NCBI RefSeq assembly: GCF_019266065.1
Contig: NZ_LPNR01000105.1
Location: forward strand, 59,023-123,022
Source of the DNA: Nocardia sp. MH4
GTDB lineage: Bacteria; Actinomycetota; Actinomycetes; Mycobacteriales; Mycobacteriaceae
Length of the DNA stretch: 64,000 nt
Direction: 5' to 3'
This document shows, piece by piece, positions 1 to 8,779 of the stretch. The translations under genes were made by a program, and so were the position numbers. The notes beneath the pieces were generated by a model. The model was not told the origin of the DNA, ran no database searches, and saw nothing but the letters and a program-made list of their open reading frames with translations. Positions within the stretch are counted from its first letter, which is position 1; every line of letters begins with the position of its first letter.

Positions 1-185
1 GCAAGATCGGCACCAAGCTGGGCGAGGCCGAGATCGACATCCTGGCCGCGCAGCTGAGCCAGGACGTCGACGCCGAGGGCGCCACCGTGGTGCTGCGCGT
101 CAACCGCGAGGTGCCCGCCGAGGTGCAGTCCGCGATCGCCGAGGCCGTCGGCGCCGCCAAGGTCGTCCTGGTCGACCTGGCCTGA
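1..185 (+). CDS. serA: D-3-phosphoglycerate dehydrogenase, C-terminal end (partial)
   Basis: This is the last 60 codons of a gene that begins outside the window; the first complete codon is at base 3 and TGA ends at 185. The visible residues form the second half of a C-terminal ACT domain ([13 protein letters not shown], then [13 protein letters not shown] at the end), which is where serine binds and inhibits the enzyme. PHGDH makes 3-phosphohydroxypyruvate, the first step of serine synthesis, in the cytosol. The assignment rests on this ACT tail plus the position directly upstream of leuB, the serA1-leuB order found in mycobacteria. The catalytic part is not visible. Confidence 0.8.
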   Translation, partial: KIGTKLGEAEIDILAAQLSQDVDAEGATVVLRVNREVPAEVQSAIAEAVGAAKVVLVDLA

Positions 186-191
186 ATTATC

Positions 192-335
192 GGAGCGCTG
201 GCGCGCTCGAGGTCGCGGACTGTGTTTGTTGGAGCGCTGGCGCGCTCGAGGTCGCGGCCTCTCGGTCCCGCCGATCAGCGGCAGTTGCTTGCTCCTTCGT
301 CGCTTGCGTAACTGCCGCTGATCGGCGGGACGGCC
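192..335. repeat. Intergenic hairpin element, copy 1 (duplicated module plus long stem-loop)
   Basis: A 27-bp direct repeat at 192-218 and 231-257 contains the near-palindromic core agcgctggcgcgct. It is followed by a perfect 21-bp inverted repeat (266-286 paired with 310-330) with a 23-nt loop, bracketed by ggcc/ggcc at 256-259 and 332-335. The layout matches copies near 15.6 kb and 18.6 kb, although the stem sequence differs. It fills most of the 323-bp serA-leuB gap and may terminate serA transcription. Confidence 0.75.
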
Positions 336-472
336 ACGACGCGCCGCTGCGCGGCGGGACCTTCCTCGAGGTCGGGTCGTGCGGGTTGCGTGGGGCGGGG
401 CGGGATTGCCCCACCGCGCCCGGTGCGGGGGAGCAGGGGCAGGGACGCCGCGTAGCGTGGCGATGTTCGACG

Positions 473-485
473 GATGACCGTCATC
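473..485. promoter_or_regulatory. Possible operator upstream of leuB
   Basis: A short perfect palindrome, gatgac-c-gtcatc, ends 23 bp before the leuB start codon. It could be a regulator site in the leuB leader, but 6-bp arms can arise by chance. It does not match the TCTCA-N5-TGAGA motif seen near leuC. Confidence 0.25.
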
Positions 486-508
486 GTTCTGATTGGAGTC
501 GGAAACTC

Positions 509-1516
509 ATGAAGCTTGCAGTCATCGCCGGTGACGGCATCGGGCCCGAGGTCATCGCCGAGGCGCTGAAGGTGCTCGACGTGGTGGTGCCCGGTGTCGA
601 GAAGACCGAGTACGACCTGGGCGCCGCACGCTACCACCGCACCGGCGAGATCCTGCCGGAGTCGGTGTTGCCCGAGCTCAAGCAGCACGACGCGATCCTG
701 CTCGGCGCGATCGGCGACCCGTCGGTCCCCAGCGGTGTGCTCGAGCGCGGTCTGCTGCTCAAGACCCGCTTCGCGCTCGACCACCACGTGAACCTGCGCC
801 CGTCGCGGCTGTACCCGGGTGTCACCAGCCCGTTGGCCGGTAACCCCGACATCGACTTCGTGGTCGTACGTGAGGGCACCGAGGGCCCCTACACCGGCAC
901 CGGCGGCGCGATCCGCGTCGAGACTCCGCACGAGGTCGCGACCGAGGTCTCGACCAACACCCGCTTCGGCATCGAGCGTGTCGTGCGCTACGCCTTCGCG
1001 ACCGCGCAGGCGCGCCGCAAGCACCTGACCCTGGTGCACAAGAACAATGTGCTCACCTTCGCCGGGTCGCTGTGGCAGCGCACCGTGAACGAGGTCGCCG
1101 CCGAGTTCCCCGAGGTGCAGACCGCCTACCAGCACATCGATGCCGCCACCATCCACATGGTGACCGATCCGGGCCGCTTCGACGTGATCGTCACCGACAA
1201 CCTGTTCGGCGACATCATCACCGACCTGGCCGCCGCCGTCAGCGGTGGCATCGGCCTGGCCGCCTCGGGCAACATCGATGCCTCGGGTGTCAACCCGTCG
1301 ATGTTCGAGCCGGTCCACGGCAGTGCCCCCGACATCGCGGGCCAGTCCAAGGCCGACCCGACCGCCGCGATCCTGTCGGTCTCGCTGCTGCTCACCCACC
1401 TCGGCAACACCGAGGGCGCGGCCCGCATCGAGTCCGCCGTCGCCAAGGACCTGGCCTCGCGCACCGGGACCGCCTCCACCGTCGAGGTCGGCGACCGGAT
1501 CGCCGCCATCGTCTGA
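509..1516 (+). CDS. leuB: 3-isopropylmalate dehydrogenase
   Basis: Oxidatively decarboxylates 3-isopropylmalate to 2-ketoisocaproate with NAD+, the third step of leucine synthesis (cytosol). The protein is 335 residues, normal for the actinobacterial family. It opens [15 protein letters not shown], the N-terminal nucleotide-binding motif. The middle carries the isopropylmalate-type substrate loop ([19 protein letters not shown]), and later [13 protein letters not shown] and GSAPDIAGQ mark the metal and NAD regions. ATG at 509 was chosen because a purine-rich site (ggagtcgg) sits just before it and homologues start here; the frame is open further upstream to 386. The gene is monocistronic, with a strong terminator after it. 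Confidence 0.95.
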   Translation: MKLAVIAGDGIGPEVIAEALKVLDVVVPGVEKTEYDLGAARYHRTGEILPESVLPELKQHDAILLGAIGDPSVPSGVLERGLLLKTRFALDHHVNLRPSRLYPGVTSPLAGNPDIDFVVVREGTEGPYTGTGGAIRVETPHEVATEVSTNTRFGIERVVRYAFATAQARRKHLTLVHKNNVLTFAGSLWQRTVNEVAAEFPEVQTAYQHIDAATIHMVTDPGRFDVIVTDNLFGDIITDLAAAVSGGIGLAASGNIDASGVNPSMFEPVHGSAPDIAGQSKADPTAAILSVSLLLTHLGNTEGAARIESAVAKDLASRTGTASTVEVGDRIAAIV

Positions 1517-1529
1517 GGACAGCAACGAC

Positions 1530-1565
1530 CGAAGGCCCGTCCCGGTTTTGCGGGGCGGGCCTTCG
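1530..1565 (+). terminator. leuB terminator
   Basis: A 15-bp stem (1530-1544 with 1551-1565, one G·U pair) closes a gttttg loop 13 bp after the leuB stop. It has no long T-tract, which is usual in high-GC actinobacteria. Confidence 0.7.
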
Positions 1566-1591
1566 CGTTGGGTGGACATTCGCTGTTATGT

Positions 1592-1635
1592 TGTGCCGCA
1601 GCATATTTCGATTTCGTGAAAAATGCTGCGGCACA
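1592..1635 (-). terminator. Terminator of the MFS gene (AT-rich loop)
   Basis: A perfect 13-bp inverted repeat (1592-1604 with 1623-1635) surrounds an 18-nt AT-rich centre that adds a few further pairs. It starts 2 bp past the stop codon of the minus-strand transporter gene. It probably terminates that transcript and backs up the leuB terminator from the other side. Confidence 0.6.
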
Positions 1636-1636
1636 G

Positions 1637-2830
1637 CTACTTTCCGGTGACCCGCGGGACCAGGGGAACGGCCGCGGCGGCGGCGATGGCGGCTACGGCG
1701 AAAGCGGCGGGGAAGCCGGTGGCGGTGATCAGGAGGCCGAAGACCGGTGGGACAGCGGCGATGGCGAGGTTCTGGCCGGTGTTCTGGACGCCCAGGCCGC
1801 GACCGCTCCAGAATGGGCCCGCGATCTCGGCGACGGCGGTGAAGGCCAGGCCGTTGTCCGACACCGAGATCACCGAGGCGGCGACCATCAGCGGGACAGC
1901 CGCCCACCACCAGTCGGTCCAGGCGGTGACGGTCAGCGCGGCCATCACGACGACGGCCGCGACGGCCACCCGGCGCAACGGGCCCAGCCTGCTGCCGACC
2001 CGGTCGGACCAGGCGCCCGCGCCGATCCGCCCGGCGGCGCCCAGGAATTGGGTGGCCGTCATCAGCGCGCCCGCGGCCGCCAGCGACCAGCCGAGGTCGC
2101 GGTGCAGCCACAGCAGGGCGAAGGTCCACAGGGTCGCCTGCGGGACGACCAGCAGGATCGATACGGCGTGGATGCGCCACAGGGTGGAATCGCCACGGTA
2201 GGGGTTGGCGCGGTCGGCTGCCTCGGCGGGCGGGCGCGGCGGGTCGACGATGCCGACCAGACAGCCGAGCGCGGCGATGCCGGCCATCAGCGCGGGCACC
2301 AGCAGTGCGGCGGGGATGCCGTGGTGCGCGGCAACCCACGGGATGCTCAGCGCGGCCAGGCCGACGCCCAGCGGCTGCGCGGTCTGGCGGATGCCCATGG
2401 CCAGGCCGCGCCGGTCCGGCGGGAACCAGCCGACGATCACCCGTCCGCTCGCGCCGTTGGAGCTGGCCGCGCCGACGCCGCCCAGGAACAGCAGCGCGCC
2501 GAAGGCGATCGGATCGTCCACCACCGCGGCGGCGACGCCGGCCACGAACATCAGCGCCGTGCCCGCCACCAGCACGATCCGCTCACCGATCCGGTCGACG
2601 ACATAGCCCCACGCGATCAGCGTGCACACCAGGCCGACGGTCGGCAGGGCGACCAGCGCACCGGCGGCGGCCAGTGAATCTCCCCGGGCCGTCAGCGCGG
2701 GCAGCAGGAATGGGGTGCCGTGGATGAAGATCGAACTCGAGGTCTGCGCGAACACGCCGAGGGCGAGCATCAGCCAGCGTCTGCCGTCGCTCATCCTGGT
2801 CGTCTCGGCCGTCGGCCGCACCTCTGTCAC
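1637..2830 (-). CDS. Major facilitator superfamily transporter
   Basis: A polytopic membrane protein of about 397 residues with roughly twelve hydrophobic segments in two halves. The MFS loop signature is visible as GYVVDRIGERIVL after the second segment, with a matching GAWSDRVGSRLGPLRR in the second half. The substrate is unknown. The position between leuB and the FAH-family gene matches the MFS gene Rv2994 of M. tuberculosis. The frame is open to 2854, but GTG at 2830 has a good ribosome-binding site (gaggtgag) and is preferred. A TCTCA-N5-TGAGA palindrome about 32 bp upstream resembles the one between the IclR gene and leuC, so leucine-linked regulation is plausible. Monocistronic, convergent with leuB. 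Confidence 0.8.
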   Translation of the reverse strand: MTEVRPTAETTRMSDGRRWLMLALGVFAQTSSSIFIHGTPFLLPALTARGDSLAAAGALVALPTVGLVCTLIAWGYVVDRIGERIVLVAGTALMFVAGVAAAVVDDPIAFGALLFLGGVGAASSNGASGRVIVGWFPPDRRGLAMGIRQTAQPLGVGLAALSIPWVAAHHGIPAALLVPALMAGIAALGCLVGIVDPPRPPAEAADRANPYRGDSTLWRIHAVSILLVVPQATLWTFALLWLHRDLGWSLAAAGALMTATQFLGAAGRIGAGAWSDRVGSRLGPLRRVAVAAVVVMAALTVTAWTDWWWAAVPLMVAASVISVSDNGLAFTAVAEIAGPFWSGRGLGVQNTGQNLAIAAVPPVFGLLITATGFPAAFAVAAIAAAAAVPLVPRVTGK

Positions 2831-2861
2831 GATTCTCACCTCGCCGGGTTGCACGATTGCA

Positions 2862-2876
2862 TCTCAATATTTGAGA
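2862..2876. promoter_or_regulatory. TCTCA-N5-TGAGA operator upstream of the MFS gene
   Basis: This palindrome is the core of a longer perfect one (2860-2878, arms catctcaa/ttgagatg). A third half-site follows at 2884-2889 (gtctca). The same TCTCA-N5-TGAGA pattern occurs at 6508-6522 beside the IclR regulator gene, making that regulator the likely ligand (inference). Confidence 0.5.
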
Positions 2877-3113
2877 TGGATGTCTCATGTGGTGAACATC
2901 TGGACTCACGGTACACCCGTGACCGTTGAATGGCGCCCTCCGCTTCGGTGTCTGACAGATCACAATCGGCGGTCCCGGCGCGGGTGGCGAATGTCGTAGG
3001 CGGGCAGCGCCTTCGAATCACAGTGGTGTGAGCTTTCCCGCATTCCGAGCGCGGGCGCATGACCGCCGCTGTGCCGCATCCCGGGCGCGTTCGGGCAGGT
3101 GGGCGTGTCTCGA

Positions 3114-3119
3114 TAGACT
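3114..3119 (+). promoter_or_regulatory. -10 box TAGACT of a leaderless promoter
   Basis: TAGACT fits the actinobacterial TANNNT -10 consensus. It lies 7 nt before the ATG at 3127, which places the transcription start on the start codon. There is no Shine-Dalgarno sequence in between. Confidence 0.55.
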
Positions 3120-3126
3120 CCGGGGC

Positions 3127-3900
3127 ATGCGCTTAGGTCGAGTTGCCAGTCCCGATGGAGTCGCGTTCGTCAGCATCGAAGGTGACGGCAGCGATGCCAC
3201 CGCCAAGGAGATCGCCGAACACCCGTTCGGTTCGCCGACGTTCACCGGCCGGAGCTGGCCGCTGGCCGATGTCCGCCTGCTGGCCCCGATTCTGGCGAGC
3301 AAGGTGATCTGCGTCGGCAAGAACTACGCCGCGCACGCGGCCGAGATGGGCGGCGAGGCGCCCGCCGATCCGGTCATCTTCCTGAAGCCGAACACCGCGA
3401 TCGTCGGCCCGAACGCTCCGATCATCCTGCCGCCCAGCTCTTCCCAGGTCGACTACGAGGGCGAGCTGGCCGTGGTGATCGGCCGTCCGTGTAAGGATGT
3501 GCCCGCCGCCAAGGCCGCCGAGGTCATCCTGGGCTACACCGTCGCCAACGATGTCACCGCCCGTGACCAGCAGCGCCACGACGGGCAGTGGACCAGGGGC
3601 AAGGGCTACGACACGTTCTGCCCGCTCGGCCCGTGGATCGAAACCGCCATCGATCCAAGCGATCTGGAGATCGTCACCGAGGTCGAGGGCGAGGTCCGCC
3701 AGCGCAGCCGGACGTCGCTGTTCCTGCACGACATCCCCAAGATCATCGAATGGGTGTCGACCGTGATGACCCTGCTGCCCGGTGACGTGATCCTCACCGG
3801 CACACCGGAAGGCGTCGGCCCGCTGCGGGCCGGGCAGAACGTGTCGGTCACCGTCGAGGGCATCGGCACCCTCACCAATCCTGTTGCCACCAAGCGCTGA
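3127..3900 (+). CDS. Fumarylacetoacetate hydrolase family protein
   Basis: A 257-residue FAH-fold enzyme. These metal-dependent enzymes cleave or decarboxylate 2-oxo acids in catabolic pathways; the substrate here cannot be told. Visible family motifs are VGKNYAAHAAEMG, the metal-binding YEGELAVVIG, GYTVANDVTARDQQ, KGYDTFCPLGPWI and the C-terminal LTGTPEGVGPL. The N-terminal 60 residues form the small lead domain of this subfamily. ATG at 3127 is supported by a -10 box 7 nt upstream. It sits 18 bp before gltX on the same strand, the order of Rv2993c-Rv2992c in M. tuberculosis, so the two are probably co-transcribed although unrelated in function. Confidence 0.85.
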   Translation: MRLGRVASPDGVAFVSIEGDGSDATAKEIAEHPFGSPTFTGRSWPLADVRLLAPILASKVICVGKNYAAHAAEMGGEAPADPVIFLKPNTAIVGPNAPIILPPSSSQVDYEGELAVVIGRPCKDVPAAKAAEVILGYTVANDVTARDQQRHDGQWTRGKGYDTFCPLGPWIETAIDPSDLEIVTEVEGEVRQRSRTSLFLHDIPKIIEWVSTVMTLLPGDVILTGTPEGVGPLRAGQNVSVTVEGIGTLTNPVATKR

Positions 3901-3918
3901 TACCGCGGAGAGAGAGTC

Positions 3919-5394
3919 ATGACTGAAGTACGGGTCCGTTTCTGCCCGTCGCCGACCGGCACGCCGCACGTCGGCCTGATCCGCACGGCACTGTTCAACT
4001 GGGCGTACGCGCGCCACCACGGCGGCAGCTTCGTCTTCCGCATCGAGGACACCGACGCCGCACGCGATTCCGAGGAGTCCTACCGGGCGATCCTGGACGC
4101 GCTGCGCTGGCTGGGCCTGACCTGGGACGAGGGCCCCGAGGTCGGCGGCCCGTACGAGCCGTACCGGCAGTCGCTGCGCCGCGATCAGCACCTCGAGGTC
4201 GTGCGCAGGCTGGTCGAGGCGGGCGAGGCCTACGAGTCCTTCTCCACCCCGGACGAGGTCGAGGCGCGCCATCGCGCGGCCGGTCGCGACCCGAAACTGG
4301 GCTACGACAACTTCGATCGCGATCTCACCGCCGAGCAGATCGCGGCCTACAAGGCCGAGGGCAGGCCCGCGGTGATCCGGCTGCGGATGCCCGACGAAGA
4401 TCTCAGCTGGAACGATCTGGTGCGCGGGGAAACCACGTTCAAAGCCGGCACGGTGCCCGATTTCGCGCTCACCCGCGGTAGCGGTGATCCGCTCTACACG
4501 CTGGTGAATCCGGTCGACGACGCGCTGATGAAGATCACCCATGTGCTGCGCGGTGAGGATCTGCTGTCCTCGACCCCGCGCCAGCTCGCGTTGTACGCGG
4601 CGCTGCAGCGTATCGGGGTCGCGGAGTTCACCCCGGAGTTCGGTCATCTGCCGTTCGTGATGGGTCAGGGCAACAAGAAGCTGTCCAAGCGCGACCCGGA
4701 ATCGAATCTGTTCGTCCACCGGGATCGGGGATTCGTCCCCGAGGGTTTGCTGAATTACCTGGCCCTGCTCGGCTGGAGTATCGCCGAGGACCGCGACGTG
4801 TTCTCCATGGCCGAGATGGTGGCCGCGTTCGACATTTCGACGGTCAATTCCAATCCGGCCCGATTCGACCAGAAGAAAGCCGACGCGATCAATGCCGAGC
4901 AGATTCGTTTGCTCGAGCCGGGTGATTTCGGCCACCGTTTGCGGGAGTTCCTGACCGCGCAGGGCCATATCGGCGCCGAAATCGACGAGAAGATCTTCCT
5001 CGCCGCGGCCGAACTGGTGCAGACCCGCATCGTGGTGCTCGGCGATGCCTGGGACCTGCTGAAATTCCTGTTCGTGGCGCCCGAGTCGTTCGCGATCGAT
5101 CAGGCCGCCGGCGCCAAGAACCTCGGCGCCGAGGCCGACCCGGTGCTCGACGCCGCCATCGCTGCCGTGGAGCCGCTGACCGAGTGGACCACTCCGGCCC
5201 TGGAAGAGGCTCTGAAGAAGGCGCTGATCGACGATCTGGGGCTCAAGCCGCGCAAGGCGTTCGCGCCGGTGCGCGTCGCGGTGACGGGCTCGCACATCAG
5301 CCCGCCGCTCTACGAGTCGATGGAGCTGCTCGGCCGCGCGGTCTCGCTCGACCGGCTCCGCGCCGCCCGTGGCTGGGTGCCCGCCGCGCAGTGA
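3919..5394 (+). CDS. gltX: Glutamyl-tRNA synthetase (probably non-discriminating)
   Basis: Charges tRNA with glutamate using ATP (class I synthetase, cytosol). At 491 residues it has normal length. The N-terminal [13 protein letters not shown] carries the HIGH-type motif as HVGL, and [10 protein letters not shown] near residue 254 is the KMSKS-type loop. [15 protein letters not shown] follows the first motif as expected. Actinobacteria of this group usually lack glutaminyl-tRNA synthetase and use this enzyme to misacylate tRNA-Gln for GatCAB (family knowledge; GatCAB is not in the window). That fits the tRNA-Gln and tRNA-Glu genes immediately downstream. The start is supported by an agagag site 12 bp upstream. 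Confidence 0.95.
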   Translation: MTEVRVRFCPSPTGTPHVGLIRTALFNWAYARHHGGSFVFRIEDTDAARDSEESYRAILDALRWLGLTWDEGPEVGGPYEPYRQSLRRDQHLEVVRRLVEAGEAYESFSTPDEVEARHRAAGRDPKLGYDNFDRDLTAEQIAAYKAEGRPAVIRLRMPDEDLSWNDLVRGETTFKAGTVPDFALTRGSGDPLYTLVNPVDDALMKITHVLRGEDLLSSTPRQLALYAALQRIGVAEFTPEFGHLPFVMGQGNKKLSKRDPESNLFVHRDRGFVPEGLLNYLALLGWSIAEDRDVFSMAEMVAAFDISTVNSNPARFDQKKADAINAEQIRLLEPGDFGHRLREFLTAQGHIGAEIDEKIFLAAAELVQTRIVVLGDAWDLLKFLFVAPESFAIDQAAGAKNLGAEADPVLDAAIAAVEPLTEWTTPALEEALKKALIDDLGLKPRKAFAPVRVAVTGSHISPPLYESMELLGRAVSLDRLRAARGWVPAAQ

Positions 5395-5400
5395 GTGCGT

Positions 5401-5430
5401 TCCGGGGCGGTGTCCGCACCGCCCCGGAAC
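5401..5430 (+). terminator. gltX terminator
   Basis: A perfect 13-bp stem (5401-5413 with 5418-5430) with a tccg loop begins 6 bp after the gltX stop. No T-run follows. Confidence 0.65.
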
Positions 5431-5493
5431 GGTCAAAACAGCCGAAAATAGGCTTCTGACCAGGCGATTTGTAGTTTACCCCACTGTGTTTGG

Positions 5494-5499
5494 TAATCT
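5494..5499 (+). promoter_or_regulatory. Probable tRNA promoter -10 (TAATCT, extended)
   Basis: TAATCT preceded by TGG gives an extended -10 element about 75 bp before tRNA-Gln and past the gltX terminator. A weak -35 candidate (TAGTTT, 5472-5477) lies 16 bp upstream. It would drive the two tRNAs together. Confidence 0.45.
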
Positions 5500-5573
5500 T
5501 CTCCTCGCCGCGGAACACGGCCTCGCAACACCGACAACCAGCCGGTGAGACGGAGGCCGAGCGTTTCCATCCT

Positions 5574-5645
5574 TGGGGTATGGTGTAATTGGCAACACAG
5601 CTGATTCTGGTTCAGCCATTCTAGGTTCGAGTCCTGGTACCCCAG
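5574..5645 (+). tRNA. tRNA-Gln (CTG)
   Basis: A 72-nt cloverleaf. The acceptor arms TGGGGTA (5574-5580) and TACCCCA (5638-5644) pair fully, with G as discriminator. The anticodon arm GCTGA-TTCTGGT-TCAGC reads CTG, and the T-arm contains GGTTCGAGTCC. No CCA is encoded. Confidence 0.95.
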
Positions 5646-5673
5646 CAAGATTTCACTTCGGTGAGATCGTCCT

Positions 5674-5746
5674 GGCCCCGTCGTCTAGCGGCCTAGGACG
5701 CCGCCCTCTCAAGGCGGTAGCGCGGGTTCAAATCCCGTCGGGGCTA
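5674..5746 (+). tRNA. tRNA-Glu (CTC)
   Basis: A 73-nt cloverleaf. The acceptor arms GGCCCCG (5674-5680) and CGGGGCT (5739-5745) pair with one G·U, with A as discriminator. The anticodon arm CCGCC-CTCTCAA-GGCGG reads CTC, and the T-arm contains GGTTCAAATCC. It lies 28 bp after tRNA-Gln. Confidence 0.95.
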
Positions 5747-5753
5747 CAAAGAA

Positions 5754-5783
5754 AGACCCCCGGTCGAATTCGACCGGGGGTCT
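5754..5783. terminator. Bidirectional terminator, tRNA-Glu / IclR gene
   Basis: A perfect 30-bp palindrome (two 15-bp arms, centre gaattc) is followed by tcttctt on the plus side and preceded by aaagaaa, giving U-rich tails in both directions. It separates the tRNAs from the convergent regulator gene, which ends at 5791. Confidence 0.85.
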
Positions 5784-5790
5784 TCTTCGT

Positions 5791-6492
5791 TCACAGCCGC
5801 TTGTGCAGCGCCTCGGCGGCGGCGACCAGATCGGCCGCCCAGCGCGCGCCCGGCCGCCTGCCCATCCGATCGATCGGGCCCGACACCGACACCGCGGCCA
5901 CCACGACGCCCGCCGCGTCACGCACCGGCGCCGAGACGCTCGCCACGCCCTGCGCGCGTTCGGCGGCACTCTGCGCCCAGCCGCGCTTGCGGACCTCGGC
6001 CAGCGCGCGATCGCCGAACACCGCGTCGGCCAGGACGGTGCGCTGGAGCTCCGGGTCCGCCCACGCCATCAGGACCTTGGCCGCCGAGCCCGCGGTGAGC
6101 GGGAGCCGGGAGCCGACGGGCACGGTGTCGCGCAGGCCGACGGGCGGCTCCAGCGCGGCCACGCAGACGCGCGCGTTGCCGTCGCGGCAGTACAACTGGA
6201 CGCTCTCGCCGGTGATCTCCCGCAGCCGGGGCAGAATGGCCCCTGCGGCCTCCACCAGTGGATCGGCGGCCCCCGCCGACAGTTCGGTGAGCGCGGGGCC
6301 GGGACGCCACAGCCCGTTGCCGTCACGTGCCAGCAGCCGGTGCGTCTCCAGCCCGACCGCCAGCCGGTGCGCCGTGGCGCGGGGCAGGCCGGTGCGGGTG
6401 CACAGGTCGTTGAGACCGCATGGCTCGTCCGCGACGGCGTAGAGCACCGCCACGGCTTTGTCGAGGACCCCGATACCGCTATGCTGTCTCAT
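5791..6492 (-). CDS. IclR-family regulator of leucine genes (LtbR/NdgR-like)
   Basis: A 233-residue IclR-type regulator. The N-terminal winged helix-turn-helix (residues about 5-60) includes [18 protein letters not shown], followed by an IclR effector domain of about 170 residues. It is divergent from leuCD, the position of Rv2989 in mycobacteria. Relatives LtbR (Corynebacterium) and NdgR (Streptomyces) control leucine and tryptophan genes, so it probably controls leuCD and itself. The start is supported by a TAGTAT -10 box 6 nt upstream, implying a leaderless transcript. A TCTCA-N5-TGAGA palindrome lies directly upstream of that box. The target is an inference from family and position. Confidence 0.85.
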   Translation of the reverse strand: MRQHSGIGVLDKAVAVLYAVADEPCGLNDLCTRTGLPRATAHRLAVGLETHRLLARDGNGLWRPGPALTELSAGAADPLVEAAGAILPRLREITGESVQLYCRDGNARVCVAALEPPVGLRDTVPVGSRLPLTAGSAAKVLMAWADPELQRTVLADAVFGDRALAEVRKRGWAQSAAERAQGVASVSAPVRDAAGVVVAAVSVSGPIDRMGRRPGARWAADLVAAAEALHKRL

Positions 6493-6498
6493 AGAACG

Positions 6499-6504
6499 AT
6501 ACTA
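6499..6504 (-). promoter_or_regulatory. -10 box TAGTAT of the IclR gene
   Basis: Read on the minus strand, TAGTAT lies 6 nt before the ATG at 6492, so the transcript probably starts at the start codon. The operator at 6508-6522 is next to it, which suits autoregulation. Confidence 0.55.
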
Positions 6505-6507
6505 ACG

Positions 6508-6522
6508 TCTCATATCTTGAGA
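6508..6522. promoter_or_regulatory. TCTCA-N5-TGAGA operator between the IclR gene and leuC
   Basis: A perfect 5-5-5 palindrome in the 63-bp divergent gap, with an extra TCTCA half-site at 6487-6491. The same pattern precedes the MFS gene (2862-2876). It is placed to control both leuCD and the regulator gene. Confidence 0.55.
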
Positions 6523-6555
6523 TTCCAAGTATGTCCGTCGAAAGGTGATCAAGCA

Positions 6556-7980
6556 ATGGCCGAGCGCGCCCGCACACTGGCCGAGAAGGTGTGGGAACAG
6601 CACGTCGTCGTCCCTGGCGAAGGCGAAGGTTCCTCCCGCGAACCCGACCTGATCTACATCGATCTGCACCTCGTGCACGAGGTGACCAGCCCGCAGGCCT
6701 TCGACGGGCTCCGCGCGGCGGGCCGTCCGGTGCGCAGGCCCGATCTCACCATCGCGACCGAGGACCACAACGTCCCCACCGTCGACATCGACAAGCCGAT
6801 CGCCGACCCGATCTCGCGCACCCAGGTCGAGACGCTGCGGCGCAACTGCGCCGAGTTCGGCGTGCGCCTGCACCCGATGGGCGACGTCGAGCAGGGCATC
6901 GTGCACGTGGTCGGCCCGCAGCTGGGCCTGACCCAGCCGGGCATGACCGTGGTCTGCGGTGACAGTCACACCTCCACGCACGGCGCGTTCGGCGCGCTGG
7001 CGATGGGCATCGGCACCAGCGAGGTCGAGCACGTGCTGGCCACCCAGACGCTGTCGCTGCGCCCGTTCAAGACGATGGCCATCACCGTCGACGGCGAATT
7101 GGCGCCCGGCGTCACGAGCAAGGACCTGATCCTGGCCGTGATCGCCCAGATCGGCACCGGCGGCGGCCAGGGCTATGTGCTGGAGTACCGCGGCGAGGCG
7201 ATTCGCAAGCTGTCGATGGAAGCGCGGATGACCATCTGCAACATGTCCATCGAGGCGGGTGCTCGCGCCGGCATGATCGCCCCGGACGTGGTGACCTACG
7301 AATTCCTGAAGGGCCGTCCGCACGCGCCGCAGGGTGCCGACTGGGACACCGCGGTGGCCGCCTGGGAGGCGCTGAAGACCGACGAGGGCGCGGTTTTCGA
7401 CGCCGAGGTCCACATCGACGCGAACCAGCTGACCCCGTTCGTCACCTGGGGCACCAACCCCGGTCAGGGCCTGCCGCTGGGCGCAAACGTGCCGGATCCG
7501 GCCCAGATCGTCGATGAGAGCGAGCGCGAGGCCGCCGAGAAGGCCTTGCGCTACATGGACCTGACGCCGGGAATGCCGCTGCGTGAGGTCACCGTCGACA
7601 CCGTTTTCGTCGGTTCCTGCACCAACGGCCGGATCGAGGATTTGCGGGCCGTCGCCGATGTGCTGAAGGGCCGCCACGTGGCCGACGGCGTGCGAATGCT
7701 GGTCGTTCCCGGCTCGATGAAGGTGCGCGTCCAGGCGGAAAAAGAAGGACTCGGCGAGATTTTCACCGCCGCCGGCGCGGAATGGCGCCAGGCGGGCTGC
7801 TCGATGTGCCTGGGCATGAATCCCGATCAGCTCGAGCCGGGCCAGCGCTGCGCGTCGACGTCGAACCGCAATTTCGAAGGCAGGCAGGGCAAGGGTGGCC
7901 GTACGCACCTGGTCTCGCCCCTGGTCGCGGCCGCCACGGCGGTCCGCGGCACCCTGTCCTCGCCCGCCGATCTGGCCTGA
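6556..7980 (+). CDS. leuC: 3-isopropylmalate dehydratase, large subunit
   Basis: With LeuD it isomerises 2-isopropylmalate to 3-isopropylmalate, the second step of leucine synthesis, using a [4Fe-4S] cluster. The protein is 474 residues. The cluster ligands are visible: Cys355 in [10 protein letters not shown], and Cys415 and Cys418 in [25 protein letters not shown] and the N-terminal [11 protein letters not shown] are further aconitase-family motifs. ATG at 6556 has an aaaggtg ribosome-binding site 8 nt away; the frame is open upstream but that region overlaps the divergent regulator gene. leuD follows 34 bp downstream, so the two form an operon. Confidence 0.96.
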   Translation: MAERARTLAEKVWEQHVVVPGEGEGSSREPDLIYIDLHLVHEVTSPQAFDGLRAAGRPVRRPDLTIATEDHNVPTVDIDKPIADPISRTQVETLRRNCAEFGVRLHPMGDVEQGIVHVVGPQLGLTQPGMTVVCGDSHTSTHGAFGALAMGIGTSEVEHVLATQTLSLRPFKTMAITVDGELAPGVTSKDLILAVIAQIGTGGGQGYVLEYRGEAIRKLSMEARMTICNMSIEAGARAGMIAPDVVTYEFLKGRPHAPQGADWDTAVAAWEALKTDEGAVFDAEVHIDANQLTPFVTWGTNPGQGLPLGANVPDPAQIVDESEREAAEKALRYMDLTPGMPLREVTVDTVFVGSCTNGRIEDLRAVADVLKGRHVADGVRMLVVPGSMKVRVQAEKEGLGEIFTAAGAEWRQAGCSMCLGMNPDQLEPGQRCASTSNRNFEGRQGKGGRTHLVSPLVAAATAVRGTLSSPADLA

Positions 7981-8014
7981 GCGCCCCGACCACCACGATC
8001 GAAGGAGAATCGTT

Positions 8015-8623
8015 ATGGAAGCCTTCACTGTTCACAAAGGCATCGGGGTCCCGCTGCGCCGGTCCAATGTCGACACCGACCAGATCATCCCGGCCGTTTA
8101 CCTGAAGCGGGTGACCCGCACTGGTTTCGAGGACGGCTTGTTCGCCGGTTGGCGGGCCGATCCGGACTTCATTCTGAACACCGAGCCGTACAGCCACGGC
8201 AGCGTGCTGGTGGCCGGGCCGGATTTCGGTACCGGGTCCTCCCGGGAGCACGCCGTGTGGGCGCTGTCGGACTACGGCTTTCGGGTGGTCATCTCGTCGC
8301 GTTTCGCCGACATCTTCCGCGGGAATGCGGGGAAGGGCGGCCTGTTGGCCGCGCAGATGTCACAGAACGATGTCGAAATGCTGTGGAAGCTGATCGAGGA
8401 ACAGCCCGGCCTCGAATTGGTTGTCGACCTGACCGCGCGCACCGTGACGGCGGGAACCGTCGTGTTGCCGTTCGATATTGACGACTACACCCGGTGGCGT
8501 CTGCTGGAGGGTTTGGACGACATCGGCCTCACGCTGCGGCGGGCCGACGTCATCGGCGAGTTCGAAAAGGGAAGGCCGTCATGGAAACCCGTGACGCTGC
8601 CGGAGCCTATTTCGCAGGCGTAA
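8015..8623 (+). CDS. leuD: 3-isopropylmalate dehydratase, small subunit
   Basis: The swivelling-domain partner of LeuC, 202 residues, normal length. Typical motifs are [15 protein letters not shown] near the N-terminus and [17 protein letters not shown] around residue 70, plus [14 protein letters not shown] at 8015 has a gaaggag site 8 nt upstream, which decides the start over the longer open frame that begins inside leuC. The 156 bp between leuD and hupB hold the hupB leader and no further gene. Confidence 0.96.
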   Translation: MEAFTVHKGIGVPLRRSNVDTDQIIPAVYLKRVTRTGFEDGLFAGWRADPDFILNTEPYSHGSVLVAGPDFGTGSSREHAVWALSDYGFRVVISSRFADIFRGNAGKGGLLAAQMSQNDVEMLWKLIEEQPGLELVVDLTARTVTAGTVVLPFDIDDYTRWRLLEGLDDIGLTLRRADVIGEFEKGRPSWKPVTLPEPISQA

Positions 8624-8779
8624 TCACCTGGGACGCTTAGTGGCGCTTCCCTGGGGGCGGTAGCTGGACGTGTGCTAAACCACATGAATTTTGGCGTGGC
8701 ACATAGACTCTTGCTCAAACTGGGTTTACCGTGGTACCTAGTCGGTCCGACGACGGGCCATTAGTCTGCGGAGGATTCA

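Noticed and set aside
386..508. Longer LeuB beginning at 386
   Set aside because: The extra 41 residues are arginine-rich and unlike LeuB; ATG 509 has a ribosome-binding site and the family N-terminus.
1592..1635. A 13-bp inverted repeat that could be the ends of a small transposable element
   Set aside because: The centre is only 18 nt, there is no target-site duplication, and its position at the MFS stop fits a terminator.
3133..5436. A 767-codon minus-strand open frame opposite the FAH gene and gltX
   Set aside because: Long antisense frames are expected at this GC content; the plus strand carries complete, recognisable enzymes.
5700..5800. Possible integration site at tRNA-Glu
   Set aside because: No integrase gene and no second copy of the tRNA 3' end were found in the window.
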